A DNA stretch of 6,430 bases from Comamonadaceae bacterium (lineage in GTDB: Bacteria > Pseudomonadota > Gammaproteobacteria > Burkholderiales > Burkholderiaceae_C), in the NCBI GenBank assembly GCA_947461325.1, contig CANHLD010000103.1:1-6430 (forward strand). Reading direction: 5' to 3'. This document shows positions 5,550 to 6,430 of this stretch, in pieces (within the stretch, counting starts at the first letter, position 1; each line of letters starts with the position of its first letter). A program made the position numbers and the translations under genes. The notes under the pieces are model-generated. The model saw nothing but the letters and a program-made list of their open reading frames with translations, searched no databases and was not told the DNA's origin.

Positions 5550-6430
5550 ATGTTCATTGATGTGTCAGATTTGCAAGTGCGCTACCCGGGCCGCGACCAT
5601 GCCGCGGTGGATCGCGTGAGTTTTGGGTTACAGCAAGGCCAAATGGGCGTGTTGATCGGACCCTCCGGTTGCGGCAAGACCACGTTGCTCAGAGCTGTCG
5701 CTGGTTTAGAGCCACTTACTGGTGGCCAGATTGCCATGGACGGGCAAGTCCTCAGTAGCCAAACCGTTCATGTCCCCGCTGAAAACCGCCGCATTGGCAT
5801 GGTGTTTCAAGACTACGCCTTGTTCCCTCATCTGAGCGTGGAAAAAAACATTGGCTTTGGACTGGCGCACGCGAGCACGCAGGAGCGCCAATCACGCGTG
5901 CACGACATGCTTCATTTGGTCGGCTTGGCCAATGCGGCCAAACGCTTTCCGCATGAGTTGTCTGGCGGGCAGCAACAACGCGTGGCACTCGCGCGGGCAT
6001 TGGCTCCCCAGCCTTTGTTGTTGTTGCTCGACGAGCCGTTTTCCAATTTAGATGTGGATTTGCGCGAAAGGCTGGCGCACGAATTGCGCGAGATATTGCA
6101 GCAAGCACAAATCACCGCTTTGTTTGTCACGCACGACCAGATGGAAGCCTTCGCTTTGGGCGATGTCATTGGTGTCATGCACCAAGGCAAACTAGAGCAA
6201 TGGGATGACGCCTACCGGCTTTACCACCGACCGAAAACCCGTTTTGTGGCCGAGTTCATCGGACACGGCGTATTTGCCCCGGCTCAGGCCAAACAACAAG
6301 GACCGCATTGGGTGTTGCATACCCCGCTGGGCGAGATGCAAGACATGGATGAAGATATTTCACCGCAAGAAATAGCCGCAGACGGTGCTTGCGAAGTCTT
6401 GCTGCGCGCAGATGACATCGTGCATGACGA
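5550..6430 (+). CDS. fbpC: Ferric iron ABC transporter ATPase FbpC (3' end outside the window)
   Basis: At least 293 codons are present and the frame is still open at the window edge, so only the C-terminal end is missing. This cytoplasmic subunit hydrolyses ATP to drive the FbpB channel. Motifs in order are Walker A GPSGCGKT (37-44), Q-loop FQDYALFPH (86-94), signature LSGGQQQR (137-144), Walker B LLLLLDEP (156-163) with E162, D-loop SNLD (165-168) and switch histidine in VTHDQ (193-197). Residues from about 230 (TRFVAEFIG) start the C-terminal TOBE-like part seen in FbpC/PotA-type ATPases. Pairing with fbpB and fbpA makes iron the likely cargo. The start ATG 5550 has no Shine-Dalgarno sequence, and a TACAAT -10 ends eight bases before it, so the mRNA may be leaderless. 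Four tandem TTG leucine codons (6015-6026) encode part of the Walker B strand. Confidence 0.93.
   Translation, partial: MFIDVSDLQVRYPGRDHAAVDRVSFGLQQGQMGVLIGPSGCGKTTLLRAVAGLEPLTGGQIAMDGQVLSSQTVHVPAENRRIGMVFQDYALFPHLSVEKNIGFGLAHASTQERQSRVHDMLHLVGLANAAKRFPHELSGGQQQRVALARALAPQPLLLLLDEPFSNLDVDLRERLAHELREILQQAQITALFVTHDQMEAFALGDVIGVMHQGKLEQWDDAYRLYHRPKTRFVAEFIGHGVFAPAQAKQQGPHWVLHTPLGEMQDMDEDISPQEIAADGACEVLLRADDIVHD

Overview
The window looks like a chromosomal segment of a betaproteobacterium, most likely Burkholderiales and close to Comamonadaceae. This is inferred from protein style: a compact SET/post-SET protein, a biotin ligase without a DNA-binding domain followed by a small membrane protein of a type I associate with this group, and moderately GC-rich codon use. 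No rRNA, tRNA, CRISPR array or insertion sequence is visible, and no stretch above 300 bases lacks a gene.

Left part, plus strand (1-1549): a 29-base alternating pyrimidine-purine tract, then a SET-domain lysine methyltransferase (52-525), a biotin-[acetyl-CoA-carboxylase] ligase BirA without the HTH domain (555-1367), and a 61-residue membrane-anchored protein (1364-1549). The last two overlap by ATGA, and the three genes probably form one transcription unit.

Right part (1431-6430): a ferric-iron ABC import locus split over two strands. On the minus strand are the fused permease fbpB (3856-5469), then the periplasmic binding protein fbpA (2711-3784), then a membrane-anchored di-haem MauG/cytochrome c peroxidase-like protein (1431-2711). 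The peroxidase start codon overlaps the fbpA stop codon (TGATG). The ATPase gene fbpC (5550 to beyond the window end) runs the other way. A perfect 19-bp Fur-box palindrome (3825-3843) lies just ahead of fbpA, so fbpA and the peroxidase have what looks like their own iron-controlled promoter. The 80-base gap between fbpB and fbpC holds a 12-bp inverted repeat in which both arms carry the same -10-like hexamer, one facing each gene.

How it fits together: FbpA would bind Fe3+ in the periplasm, FbpB would pass it through the inner membrane, and FbpC would power transport. The peroxidase is translationally tied to FbpA, which suggests a periplasmic redox step linked to iron supply, but its substrate cannot be read from sequence. 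The two parts of the window meet in a convergent overlap of 119 bases. There the small membrane protein appears to be cut short, and the peroxidase has a low-complexity tail that reads antisense through it. This looks like the scar of an old rearrangement.
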